A stretch of DNA of 6,072 nt, from positions 1 to 6,072 of the forward strand of contig DYDK01000108.1 of NCBI GenBank assembly GCA_020717935.1, read 5' to 3'. The DNA comes from Desulfocapsa sp. (GTDB lineage: Bacteria; Desulfobacterota; Desulfobulbia; Desulfobulbales; Desulfocapsaceae). The notes beneath the pieces are model-generated. The model was given only the letters and a program-made list of their open reading frames with translations. It made no database searches and was not told the DNA's origin. Positions 1-6,024 of the stretch are shown piece after piece. Positions within the stretch are counted from its first letter, which is position 1. Every line of letters begins with the position of its first letter. The translations under genes were made by a program, and so were the position numbers.

Positions 1-7
1 GTTTTCT

Positions 8-55
8 GAATTGCTGGCCTATCCAACACTATGTCAATGATATGGTGACATCACC
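8..55. repeat. Left arm of 48-bp perfect inverted repeat (probable mobile-element end)
   Basis: This stretch is the exact reverse complement of 6025-6072. The identity ends sharply on the inner side: position 56 is T, where the other arm implies C. It reaches the window edge on the far side, so the true repeat may be longer outward. The inner 12 bases (44-55) form a small palindrome, GGTGA-CA-TCACC. The arm supplies the last few codons and the stop of the TPR/MBL gene and replaces the expected rest of its hydrolase domain, which is what an insertion would do. I see no transposase and do not assign a family. It could equally mark a contig that ends inside a multicopy repeat. Confidence 0.8.
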
Positions 56-456
56 TCATTATGGGCATGGGTGAGAATGATATTGTCAATATCTTCCAAG
101 CGGCACCCAGCCCCGCGGAAGTTATCAATAAAGTTGTACCCTAGATCAATGACCGTGCCGCATCCCTTATGAAAAATGAAATACCCGCCACCCAGGCTTT
201 TTTCCCCATTATCCAGCGGCAGGGCCGGGGTATAGGAATTCCATTTCCGCAACACCAGAAAAAGGGATTGTTCGTTATCCAATCGTGATGCTCCGGTGAT
301 AAATTCCCGAAGATGTTGCTCATTTTCCTTTTTTTGTCTTTCAAACTCATCAATATCATCGGAAAACTCTTTACGGATATTGAGTATGAATCCCTTGAGC
401 CCCCCCATGTTCTGCAAGTCCGGCGAAGATTCACCAGATTGTGGAACTGTTTTCTT

Positions 457-477
457 CTCTTCCTCTTCCTCTTCCTC
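457..477 (-). repeat. GAG/GAA microsatellite encoding a seven-Glu run
   Basis: A short CTCTTC-type hexamer tract (read on the plus strand) encodes seven consecutive glutamates, residues 505-511 of the TPR protein, between the last TPR and the hydrolase domain. Slippage by whole hexamers would change the linker length without shifting the frame. Confidence 0.6.
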
Positions 478-600
478 TTTATCGCTGAGCTGTGCGAAGA
501 TAAAAGAAGCAATCTCCTGCAGCTCCTTGTTGTCCGGCGCAAATTTCAGGGCTTGCGCCAGCATTTCATACGCTTCCTTCTTCTGGTTGAGATTGAAAAG

Positions 601-1731
601 GGAGACACCCTTATTCCGCAGGCTGTCGTAGTCCTTCGGGTTGACGGCAAGGGTCTGGTCATAGAGGGCAATGGCCTCGTCCATGCGACCAAGCTTGGAA
701 AGGGAGATACCCTTTTGCCGCAGGCTGTCGTAGTCCATCGGGTTGACGGCAAGGGTCTGGTCATAGAGGGCAATGGCCTCGTCCATGCGACCAAGCATGG
801 AAAGGGAGACACCCTTTTGCCGCAGGCTGTCGTAGTCCATCGGGTTGACGGCAAGGGTCTGGTCATAGAGGGCAATGGCCTCGTCCATGCGACCAAGCTT
901 GGAAAGGGAGACACCCTTTTGCCGCAGGCTGTCGTAGTCCTTCGGGTTGACGGCAAGGGCCTGGTCAAAGAGGGCAATGGCCTCTTCCTCGCGGCCAAGC
1001 TTGGAAAGGGAGACACCCTTATTCCGCAGGCTGTCGTAGTCCTTCGGGTTGACGGCAAGGGTCTGGTCATAGAGGGCAATGGCCTCTTCCTCGCGACCAA
1101 GCTTGGAAAGGGAGACACCCTTTTGCCGCAGGCTGTCGTAGTCCATCGGGTTGACGGCAAGGGCCTGGTCATAGAGGGCAAGGGCCTCGTCCATGCGACC
1201 AAGCCTGGAAAGGGAGACACCCTTTTGCCGCAGGCTGTCGTAGTCCTTCGGGTTGACGGCAAGGGCCTGGTCAAAGAGGGCAATGGCCTCTTCCTCGCGG
1301 CCCAGCTTGGAAAGGGAGACACCCTTTTGCCGCAGGCTGTCGTAGTCCATCGGGTTGACGGCAAGGGCCTGGTCATAGAGGGCAAGGGCCTCGTCCATGC
1401 GACCCAGCTTGGAAAGGGAGACACCCTTATTCCGCAGGCTGTCGTAGTCCTTCGGGTTGACGGCAAGGGTCTGGTCAAAGAGGGCAATGGCCTCGTCCAT
1501 GCGACCAAGCTTGGAAAGGGAGACACCCTTTTGCCGCAGGCTGTCGTAGTCCTTCGGGTTGACGGCAAGGGTCTGGTCATAGAGGGCAATGGCCTCTTCC
1601 TCGCGACCAAGCTTGGAAAGGGAGACACCCTTTTGCCGCAGGCTGTCGTAGTCCTTCGGGTTGACGGCAAGGGTCTGGTCAAAGAGGGCAATGGCCTCGT
1701 CCATGCGACCAAGCTTGGAAAGGGAGACACC
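601..1731 (-). repeat. Tandem array of eleven 102-bp units encoding TPRs
   Basis: The anchor GGAGACACC (GGAGATACC once) recurs every 102 bases at 601, 703, 805 and so on up to 1723. This gives eleven full periods plus the beginning of a twelfth. Units differ at only a few positions. GTCCATGCG versus TTCCTCGCG gives Met-Asp or Glu-Glu. Others give Tyr/Phe, Thr/Ala, Lys/Met and Gln/Asn, plus rare Leu, Arg or Ile changes. Synonymous differences are very few, so the array was expanded or homogenised recently. Because 102 is a multiple of 3, gain or loss of units keeps the frame. Confidence 0.97.
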
Positions 1732-2121
1732 ACAGTTTTTGAGCAGGAAGGAATCTGATGGGTTGAGGCTGACAGCCTGTTGGATTTTGCGGAGGGCCGT
1801 TTCGTAGTCACCGTTATAACTCGCCTGCTCCCCTTCAAAAAACAGCAGATAACTGTCGTTTCCCTGAGCAGACTGTAAAGCAGTCTGCAAGAGAATGCCT
1901 CCTTCTTCCTTTTTTCCTGATGCGAATAACTCGTCAATTTGACGGCTTAATTCCTGGAACTCTGCAACTGATGCCATAGACATGCCCATCGTAATAAATT
2001 ATTTGTCTTGATAAAGCGTTATGAAAAATATGAGGACAGTGGAAATTTCCAGAACACCCCCCTCTTATCGAAATTACCAACCAGAGATGCCAGTTAATCG
2101 GACGAAATGTCTCCCAACTGC

Positions 2122-2430
2122 TCACGCCAACATCTCCAGCAAAACCGGGTGCCACAAGGCCTGCTCAATCTCCCCGAGTTTACCGGCCAGGCGTTTCTTG
2201 TCAACGCAACGCACCTGATCCAGTAAAATCCGGGCGGTCTTGCCGTCAAGGACGACCTCAGGTCGGCATCCTAATGGTTGTCCCTTGCTGGTAATGGGGG
2301 CGACAATCACCAGGGGCAACGCCGCGTTCATGTCATCAGGAGAAACCACCAGGGCCGGGCGTGTTTTTTTTATCTCCGACCCCACAGTCGGGTCAAGATT
2401 CACCCAATAAACCTCTCCCCGCCTTACCAC
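2122..2430 (-). CDS. mazF: MazF/PemK-family mRNA-interferase toxin
   Basis: This 102-residue protein matches the MazF/PemK/Kid family, whose members are small dimeric endoribonucleases cleaving mRNA in the cytoplasm at short sequence motifs. The N-terminal signature RRGEVYWVNLDP (residues 3-14) leads into GSEIKKTRPALVVSP, with the conserved Arg-Pro at 24-25. It is followed by VAPITS (43-48), where the catalytic Thr/Ser normally sits, and LDQVRCVDKKRL (70-81), a block typical of the family. The length is close to usual, so the toxin looks intact. The start is GTG: it overlaps the antitoxin stop by seven bases (GTGGTAA) and has GAGGA six bases upstream (2437-2441). This overlap indicates translational coupling with the antitoxin. 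The cleavage site cannot be read from the sequence, and pemK or another mazF-like name would be equally valid. Confidence 0.93.
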   Translation of the reverse strand: MVRRGEVYWVNLDPTVGSEIKKTRPALVVSPDDMNAALPLVIVAPITSKGQPLGCRPEVVLDGKTARILLDQVRCVDKKRLAGKLGEIEQALWHPVLLEMLA

Positions 2431-2666
2431 TGCCAGTCCTCACTTTCAACGGGTGTGAGCGTCATCACCTCTTCCCACGCATCCATCTCGTTTTCAGCCT
2501 GATAGCCGTCAAACCACCCAAGCCGCACGGTCTTGACCGGCTCAATAACGAGCCCCCGGCCTTCCTGCCGCATCTCGATTTCCGTGCCGACACCACACTC
2601 CGCCAAAAAGGCGGCAGGGATCAACACCCCGCGTGAATTCCCCACCTTGCGTAAGACTGTTCTCAT
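2424..2666 (-). CDS. mazE: MazE-type antitoxin, AbrB/SpoVT swapped-hairpin DNA-binding domain
   Basis: The 80-residue product has the classic MazE layout. An N-terminal AbrB/SpoVT-like DNA-binding module covers residues 1-48, with the diagnostic LRKVGNSRGVLIPAAFL (5-21) and a second strand block EIEMRQEGRGLVIEPV. It is followed by an acidic, Trp-rich tail (about 50-80, ending ESEDWQW) that in this family wraps round and inhibits the toxin. The start ATG has a near-perfect Shine-Dalgarno, GGAGGTG, at 2674-2680 with seven bases between. It is the first gene of a two-gene operon, its stop overlapping the toxin start. Antitoxins of this type repress their own promoter, alone and as a complex with the toxin. 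A palindrome sits exactly where such an operator would be (2683-2698). Confidence 0.93.
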   Translation of the reverse strand: MRTVLRKVGNSRGVLIPAAFLAECGVGTEIEMRQEGRGLVIEPVKTVRLGWFDGYQAENEMDAWEEVMTLTPVESEDWQW

Positions 2667-2682
2667 TTTTATACACCTCCAT

Positions 2683-2698
2683 TATTGTTGGAACAATA
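2683..2698. promoter_or_regulatory. Candidate autoregulatory operator of mazEF (16-bp palindrome)
   Basis: TATTGTT-GG-AACAATA is a perfect 7-bp inverted repeat around a 2-base centre. It touches the -10 box and covers the predicted transcription start, so a bound dimer would block initiation. AbrB-fold antitoxins bind short palindromes in their own promoters, so the encoded antitoxin is the natural candidate. The binding itself is inferred. Confidence 0.55.
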
Positions 2699-2725
2699 TT
2701 ATAACGCGAGGGGGATTGATTACAA
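2698..2725 (-). promoter_or_regulatory. Probable sigma-70-type promoter of the mazEF operon
   Basis: Read on the minus strand, TTGTAA (2720-2725) and a perfect TATAAT (2698-2703) are separated by 16 bases. The expected transcription start, near 2691, would give a leader of about 25 bases containing the strong ribosome binding site at 2674-2680. The -10 box is a full consensus match; the -35 box matches at 4 of 6 positions. Confidence 0.7.
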
Positions 2726-2766
2726 GAAGATATTGTGCTGACAAATTATTTTCTTCAAAAACTTTT

Positions 2767-4188
2767 CTATTCCTTGTTTAACAAATCATGCCGATCTCGA
2801 ATCAATTTCCATGACTGAAATTCGGACAGCTTCAAACGATACCTGGAAACATTGCCCTCGTGCAGGTTGTGTAAGGCTTTTATGGTCATTTCATTAAAAA
2901 CATCCCTGTCATTTTCCGTGATATTTTGATCGGCAAACTGCCTGACATCCTCTAAAAATTCATTCTTGCCGCCACGAACCACCATCTGGACCACCTGAAT
3001 CAAGGCCTCCCGATAGCGGATATGTAAAGGGTCAGGATCGGCCATGGTTTGCGTTATTGCCAGATAGCGCTGGCATGAGCGTTCATAGGCCCAGGTGAAC
3101 ACATCCAGCAGCAGATCCACCTGATTGAATTCGTACACCCCCAGAATGCCATCCACATAAGCCTGCACCGGCACATCGACAAAGGAGAGAGGACACAGAT
3201 TATTGCGAATCAGCGGGAGATTGGCCCCCAGTCGCGAGACACGCTTGTTGACATCCTCAAACGGCTGTAGATACGGCAGTTGCACCATCACGAAAAAGGC
3301 CTGCTCAAAGGGGTCGGGGATTGCCTCGGCCTTTTGCAGCAGCAGATGAAAACAGTCTTCCACAACCTGGGGCATGGCCGGCGGATGATACACTGACCCT
3401 GAAATATCAACTGGTCGGCGGCGCAATCGTCCGCTCGCGTTGTCGTCAGGGAGCAGATTCTCCGACAAAATGGCATGCAGATTGAGAAAGGTAAACGAAT
3501 TAAACCCGACCTGATCGGCGGCATCCACCAGCAATTCGATGGCGGCCTTGTGATTCAGGATCATTTGGGTTTCCTGGATATCTTTGCCGGTTGCAACCTG
3601 TCCAAATTCGATCAGGTTTTGGGTATCGAGCCGATTATAGGTATTTCCTTCCAGCCGGGAAGAGGCCCATGACAGATCAATCAAAAGCTGGTTCAGGACT
3701 TCTCGGGCATAGGTTCCGGCAGGATGCTTATCAGCCGGGGTGCGCCCCATTTCATGAAACCCGGCACGCAAGGACGCGGGGAGATAGAAGGTAACACCGG
3801 GTTCATACTCCTCCAGAAATGCGCGCTGATATCCAACCGGCTTGCGGTACATCAGGGGCTGGCGCACAAGATCACGGATAATCCCCCCTTCCGGCGAAAC
3901 CGGAACATACGACTCCATCACAGCAGCTATTGATGGCTTATGGGCAATGAGTTGGGCCGTGATAGCAACAGGGGCAGGTTTGTACACCAGGGCAATGCTT
4001 TCGCCTTCCGTGACAATGCGGCCATCCTCCACAAGTCGTTGCAGACGACGCTGCAATGTTCGCCTGTTGATATCAGGTAAATGAGAAGACAAGGATTTTT
4101 CAAGCGCTGAGATTCTCATTCCTTCAGGATGTTCAGCAATGACCCGTGCGATCAGGTCATATTCTTCTGCAGGCACAACCTGTGACAT
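2767..4188 (-). CDS. Fic-domain protein with N-terminal winged helix, Gln-type Fic motif
   Basis: Taking the ATG at 4188, the product has 473 residues. Residues about 9-60 form a winged-helix DNA-binding-like region (RISALEKSL, then NRRTLQRRLQRLVEDGRI). A Fic core follows: an inhibitory-helix motif SSRLEGN (residues 176-182, fitting S/TxxxEG/N with Glu180), a flap region (GRLRRRPVDISGSVYHPP, about 253-270), and the signature QPFEDVNKRVSR (308-319). Canonical Fic enzymes have HPFx[D/E]GNGRxxR and transfer AMP to a target hydroxyl, the His acting as base. Here the His is Gln308 and a Gly is Val, while the PF, acidic residue, Asn and two Arg are kept. AMP transfer may therefore be lost or altered, although nucleotide binding could persist. 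The ATG at 4188 is preferred because GGGGGTG lies just upstream (4192-4198); in-frame starts at 4221 (TTG) and 4200 (ATG) are possible. A large dyad lies 59 bases upstream, suggesting autoregulation. The mazEF promoter begins about 40 bases past the stop, so the two units are probably separate. Confidence 0.9.
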   Translation of the reverse strand: MSQVVPAEEYDLIARVIAEHPEGMRISALEKSLSSHLPDINRRTLQRRLQRLVEDGRIVTEGESIALVYKPAPVAITAQLIAHKPSIAAVMESYVPVSPEGGIIRDLVRQPLMYRKPVGYQRAFLEEYEPGVTFYLPASLRAGFHEMGRTPADKHPAGTYAREVLNQLLIDLSWASSRLEGNTYNRLDTQNLIEFGQVATGKDIQETQMILNHKAAIELLVDAADQVGFNSFTFLNLHAILSENLLPDDNASGRLRRRPVDISGSVYHPPAMPQVVEDCFHLLLQKAEAIPDPFEQAFFVMVQLPYLQPFEDVNKRVSRLGANLPLIRNNLCPLSFVDVPVQAYVDGILGVYEFNQVDLLLDVFTWAYERSCQRYLAITQTMADPDPLHIRYREALIQVVQMVVRGGKNEFLEDVRQFADQNITENDRDVFNEMTIKALHNLHEGNVSRYRLKLSEFQSWKLIRDRHDLLNKE

Positions 4189-4191
4189 ATT

Positions 4192-4198
4192 CACCCCC
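4192..4198 (-). promoter_or_regulatory. Ribosome binding site deciding the Fic gene start
   Basis: GGGGGTG on the minus strand ends three bases before the ATG at 4188, with the G-rich core about five bases away. The alternative TTG at 4221 has no comparable site, so the shorter protein starting MSQVVPAEE is favoured. Confidence 0.6.
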
Positions 4199-4246
4199 AT
4201 TACAAAATGACGATACAACAAACAGTTCCATTGCGTCCATCAAGTC

Positions 4247-4290
4247 GCGACACTAAAGCGCGACAACATAGTGTCACGCTTTAGTGTCGC
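4247..4290. promoter_or_regulatory. 44-nt interrupted palindrome upstream of the Fic gene, candidate operator
   Basis: A perfect 14-bp inverted repeat (GCGACACTAAAGCG at 4247-4260, its complement at 4277-4290) is extended inward by one mismatch and four more pairs (GACA/TGTC) around a 6-base centre. The heptamer GACACTA occurs three times inside it: plus strand 4249-4255, and minus strand 4269-4275 and 4282-4288. A degenerate fourth copy, GACAACA at 4262-4268, completes the symmetry. It lies between the Fic gene start and the decayed acetyltransferase. No U-run follows it in either direction, so a terminator is unlikely. Paired half-sites upstream of a winged-helix protein suggest an autoregulatory operator, but that is inference. 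Confidence 0.6.
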
Positions 4291-4349
4291 ACATCAATAA
4301 AAAAATAACAAGGGCAAGCTTGGTGCTCTCGCAACAAAAACACAAAATA

Positions 4350-4601
4350 ATGATCATTCGCCATATCCGCGCAGGCGGAAATCGAGCAATCATCCGTCCA
4401 TAATCTTCCTGCTGAATCGCGACATTTCCGTTTCATGCACACCCTGCAGGATCTCTCCACCGAGATGCTGATCCGGTTTACTCAGATCGTTTACAGCCGC
4501 GAGATCGCGCTGATAGCGGTAACAACGGGACAGGGGCGGAGGTCGAAATTGGGGTGACGCGCTTTGCGACCAACCCGGATCTATACCCCCTGTTCTTGTG
4601 A
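4350..4601 (+). pseudogene. Remnant of a GNAT-type (PatZ-like) protein acetyltransferase
   Basis: The plus strand encodes a broken acetyltransferase-like stretch in two frames. MIIRHIRA (4350-4373) is in one frame. The next frame reads AEIEQSSVHNLPAESRHFRF, continuing MHTLQDLSTEMLIRFTQIVY and SREIALIAVTTG, up to about 4533. Then the first frame resumes with AEVEIGVTRFATNPD and ends at a TGA. The blocks LSxEMLxRFTQIdYxREiALiAV and EIGVxRxxTNPD are familiar from the C-terminal GNAT domain of PatZ/Pat lysine acetyltransferases. Two frameshifts, loss of the usual Asp in TQIDY (Val here) and the missing C-terminal acetyl-CoA-binding half show it is non-functional. The large N-terminal CoA-ligase-like part is also absent. 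Family identity is from memory of the motif and should be confirmed by search. It fills most of the gap between the Fic and FprA genes. Confidence 0.65.
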
Positions 4602-4646
4602 CAAAAGTTGTGTGTTCTTTTTCAACAACGAACGATGCGGAAGGAT

Positions 4647-5878
4647 CTACTTACCGGAAAACTCAGCCTTGATCTGCCGGGCCAGGACCCTGGCCTGTGC
4701 CTCCGCCCGGGCCAGGACCTCATCATCAGGGCGCCCCTGCCATTCCACTCCACCGGTTCAATAAAGTCCCATTTCATCTTTTCAGTGATAACTTCCAGCT
4801 CCCGCTGGGCGCCGCCCGACCAGCCAAACGAGCCGAATCGCAGCACTTTTTTATTCCAGACCTTTTTGCGGCCCAGCATGTCCAGGGCCCAGGCCATGGG
4901 GGGAAACATCCGGTACTCGTAGGTGGGCATGCCGAGGATAAGACCGGCTGATTTCCAGGCGGAGGCCAGGATAAAGCTCACATGCTCATCGGGCACCCGA
5001 TGGATATGGACGGGCAAACCTTCGGCCCGCACGCCCTGGACCATAGCGCTGACCACCTTCTGCGTGTTTCCGTACATGCTCGACCAGATCACCGTCACCT
5101 CGGGTTCGGCCGGCCCGTTCATATAACGGGCAAAACGGGAATAGGTTTCCATGATGGCGGACGGTTTTTCCCGCCAAACGATACCGTGTGAGGGCGCGAC
5201 CATTTTGATATCAAGACCTTGCACCTGCTCGATGGCCTTGGCAACAAACGAAGAAAGACCGCCGATGATGTTGGCATAGTAGCGCAGGGTCTCCCGCATA
5301 AAAAATTCGTGCTGCTCCGATGACAGTTGATCATCAAAGACGGTATCGGTAATAGCGCCGTAGGAGCCGAAGGCATCACAGGTAAAAAGAATCCCGGCTG
5401 ACTGCTCAAAGGTGAACATAGTCTCCGGCCAGTGCAGGTTCGGTGCCTCGTAAAAGGTCAGGACCTTGCCCTTCCCCAGATCCAGGGTATCGCCGGTTTT
5501 GACGATATGGACATTGCGGTCAATGCCGCAGAAGGCCTTGAGTATCGCAGCGCCTTTTTCGGTGAGATAAAAATGCAGATCCGGATTCTTCCGGTAAAAG
5601 GCCGGGATCCAACTGGTGTGATCCGGCTCCATATGATTGATGATCAGGTAGTCGATATCTGTGGCCCGCAGAGGAATGGAGGCAAGTTCCCGTTCGAACT
5701 CCACCGGTTTGTCATCAACATCCTCGGTCAGGTCGATAATGGCGGTTTTTTCTCCGCGGATAACATAAGAGTTGAGGGAAATGCCGTCCGGCATCGGCCA
5801 CATCCCCTCAAACAACTTGTCACTTCCCAGGTTCACGCCCAGTCGGTAAATCCCCTCTGTGATCTCGGTTGCCTTCAT
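4647..5878 (-). CDS. fprA: FprA-family flavo-diiron protein (A-type flavoprotein), apparent C-terminal frameshift
   Basis: Flavo-diiron proteins are cytoplasmic enzymes that reduce O2 to water and/or NO to N2O with electrons usually delivered by rubredoxin, protecting anaerobes. Residues 1-250 are the metallo-beta-lactamase-like diiron domain with all usual ligands visible: HMEPDH (His82, Glu84, Asp86 and the following His87), His149 in NLHWPE, Asp168 in CDAFGSYG and His231 in SHGIVW. Residues about 260-400 are the flavodoxin domain, with FMN-loop SSMYGNTQ (266-273), GMPTYEYR (316-323) and FGSFGWSGGA (348-357). The start at 5878 is chosen for GAGGAG six bases upstream; a frame extension to a TTG at 5908 has no support. 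After EWNGRGA (about residue 380) the open frame switches to an Arg/Ser-rich tail running to 4622. In the neighbouring frame the family-like ending PDDEVLARAEAQARVLARQ, IKAEFSGK, stop (4647-4649) follows. One missing base near 4732-4739 therefore explains the break; the repaired length is about 410 residues, normal for the family. The break lies past the catalytic sites, so the protein may still work, or the base may be a sequencing error. Confidence 0.93.
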
Positions 5879-5884
5879 GATCTT

Positions 5885-5890
5885 CTCCTC
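5885..5890 (-). promoter_or_regulatory. Ribosome binding site of fprA
   Basis: GAGGAG on the minus strand, six bases before the ATG at 5876-5878, fixes the FprA start at MKATEITEGIYRLG, which agrees with the usual N-terminus of the family. Confidence 0.8.
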
Positions 5891-5904
5891 ACTGCAAGTA
5901 TGGG

Positions 5905-6024
5905 TCAACAGACAGGATCGGCAGAATGCAAACGACCCTGTTCACTCAAAGCATGTACACGGGGGCTCAGGCTTCCAAGAAGGGTGCCTTGAAAAATGGC
6001 CTTTTCGCCCAAATAAGAAAAGAG
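5905..6024 (-). other. Short open frame upstream of fprA, possible 3' remnant of a gene
   Basis: Between the right repeat arm and fprA the minus strand carries an open frame of about 39 codons without a plausible start, reading LFSYLGEKAIFQGTLLGS then LSPRVHALSEQGR and ending LHSADPVC-stop (TGA at 5905-5907). In the same frame a stop occurs inside the repeat arm, so the frame exists only in the unique DNA. It could be the tail of a gene cut off by the repeat, but 39 codons is short enough to be chance and I do not recognise the product. The stop lies 27 bases before the fprA start codon. No clear promoter for fprA is visible in this stretch. Confidence 0.25.

Larger units (their letters stand above)
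34..1989 (-). pseudogene. TPR-repeat protein with C-terminal metallo-beta-lactamase-fold domain, 3' truncated
   Basis: The 651-residue frame has several parts. Residues about 9-83 are a helical N-terminus with one or two degenerate TPRs. Residues about 87-460 are eleven near-identical 34-residue TPRs (consensus KGVSLSKLGRMDEAIALYDQ, then TLAVNPKDYDSLRQ). Residues 461-494 are a divergent capping TPR, followed by an acidic run of seven Glu at 505-511 and a charged linker. From about 575 the start of a metallo-beta-lactamase fold is visible, with a GTVIDLG strand near 611 and LTHAHN at 639-644. In this superfamily HxHxDH is the metal-binding motif. Here it stops after HAHN and continues EVMSPYH-stop, encoded largely by the 48-bp repeat arm. 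The remaining hydrolase domain, probably well over 100 residues, is missing, so hydrolase activity should be lost. TPRs normally form protein-binding superhelices; partner and substrate are unknown. Starts at 1989, 1983 and 1977 are all ATG and none has a clear Shine-Dalgarno, so the start is uncertain. The stretch between this gene and the toxin gene upstream (1990-2121) shows no convincing promoter. Confidence 0.85.

Noticed and set aside
8..55. Assigning the inverted repeat to a named insertion-sequence family
   Set aside because: Only 48 bases of the end are visible and no transposase is in the window; a family name would be a guess.
601..1731. Tandem repeat considered as a CRISPR array or satellite
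   Set aside because: Units are contiguous at 102 bp with no unique spacers and encode good TPR helices in frame.
313..1758. Long plus-strand open frame of about 480 codons across the TPR array
   Set aside because: It is a shadow: the 102-bp unit is a multiple of three and lacks stops in this frame, so the frame stays open by repetition. The product is low-complexity (GKGLVIEGNGL units) and resembles no fold, whereas the opposite strand gives clear TPRs.
546..1937. Second long minus-strand frame in the array (RPLPSxTRPLPSTRRTTTACG repeats)
   Set aside because: It is an out-of-frame reading of the same repeats, rich in Arg/Pro/Ser, with no ribosome binding site.
1934..2155. 73-codon minus-strand frame between the TPR and mazF genes
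   Set aside because: It overlaps the ends of two well-supported genes, has no ribosome binding site, and gives a product without recognisable features.
4189..4221. Longer Fic protein starting at a TTG (4221) or at the ATG at 4200
   Set aside because: Only the ATG at 4188 has a G-rich ribosome binding site at suitable distance; the extra residues MLYRHFVMGVN look like leader sequence.
4247..4290. The dyad considered as a rho-independent terminator
   Set aside because: On the plus strand it is followed by an A-run, not a T-run; on the minus strand no T-run follows.
5432..5992. Plus-strand open frame of 186 codons antisense to fprA
   Set aside because: The minus strand here contains every diiron ligand of FprA; the plus frame is antisense shadow with no recognisable domain.
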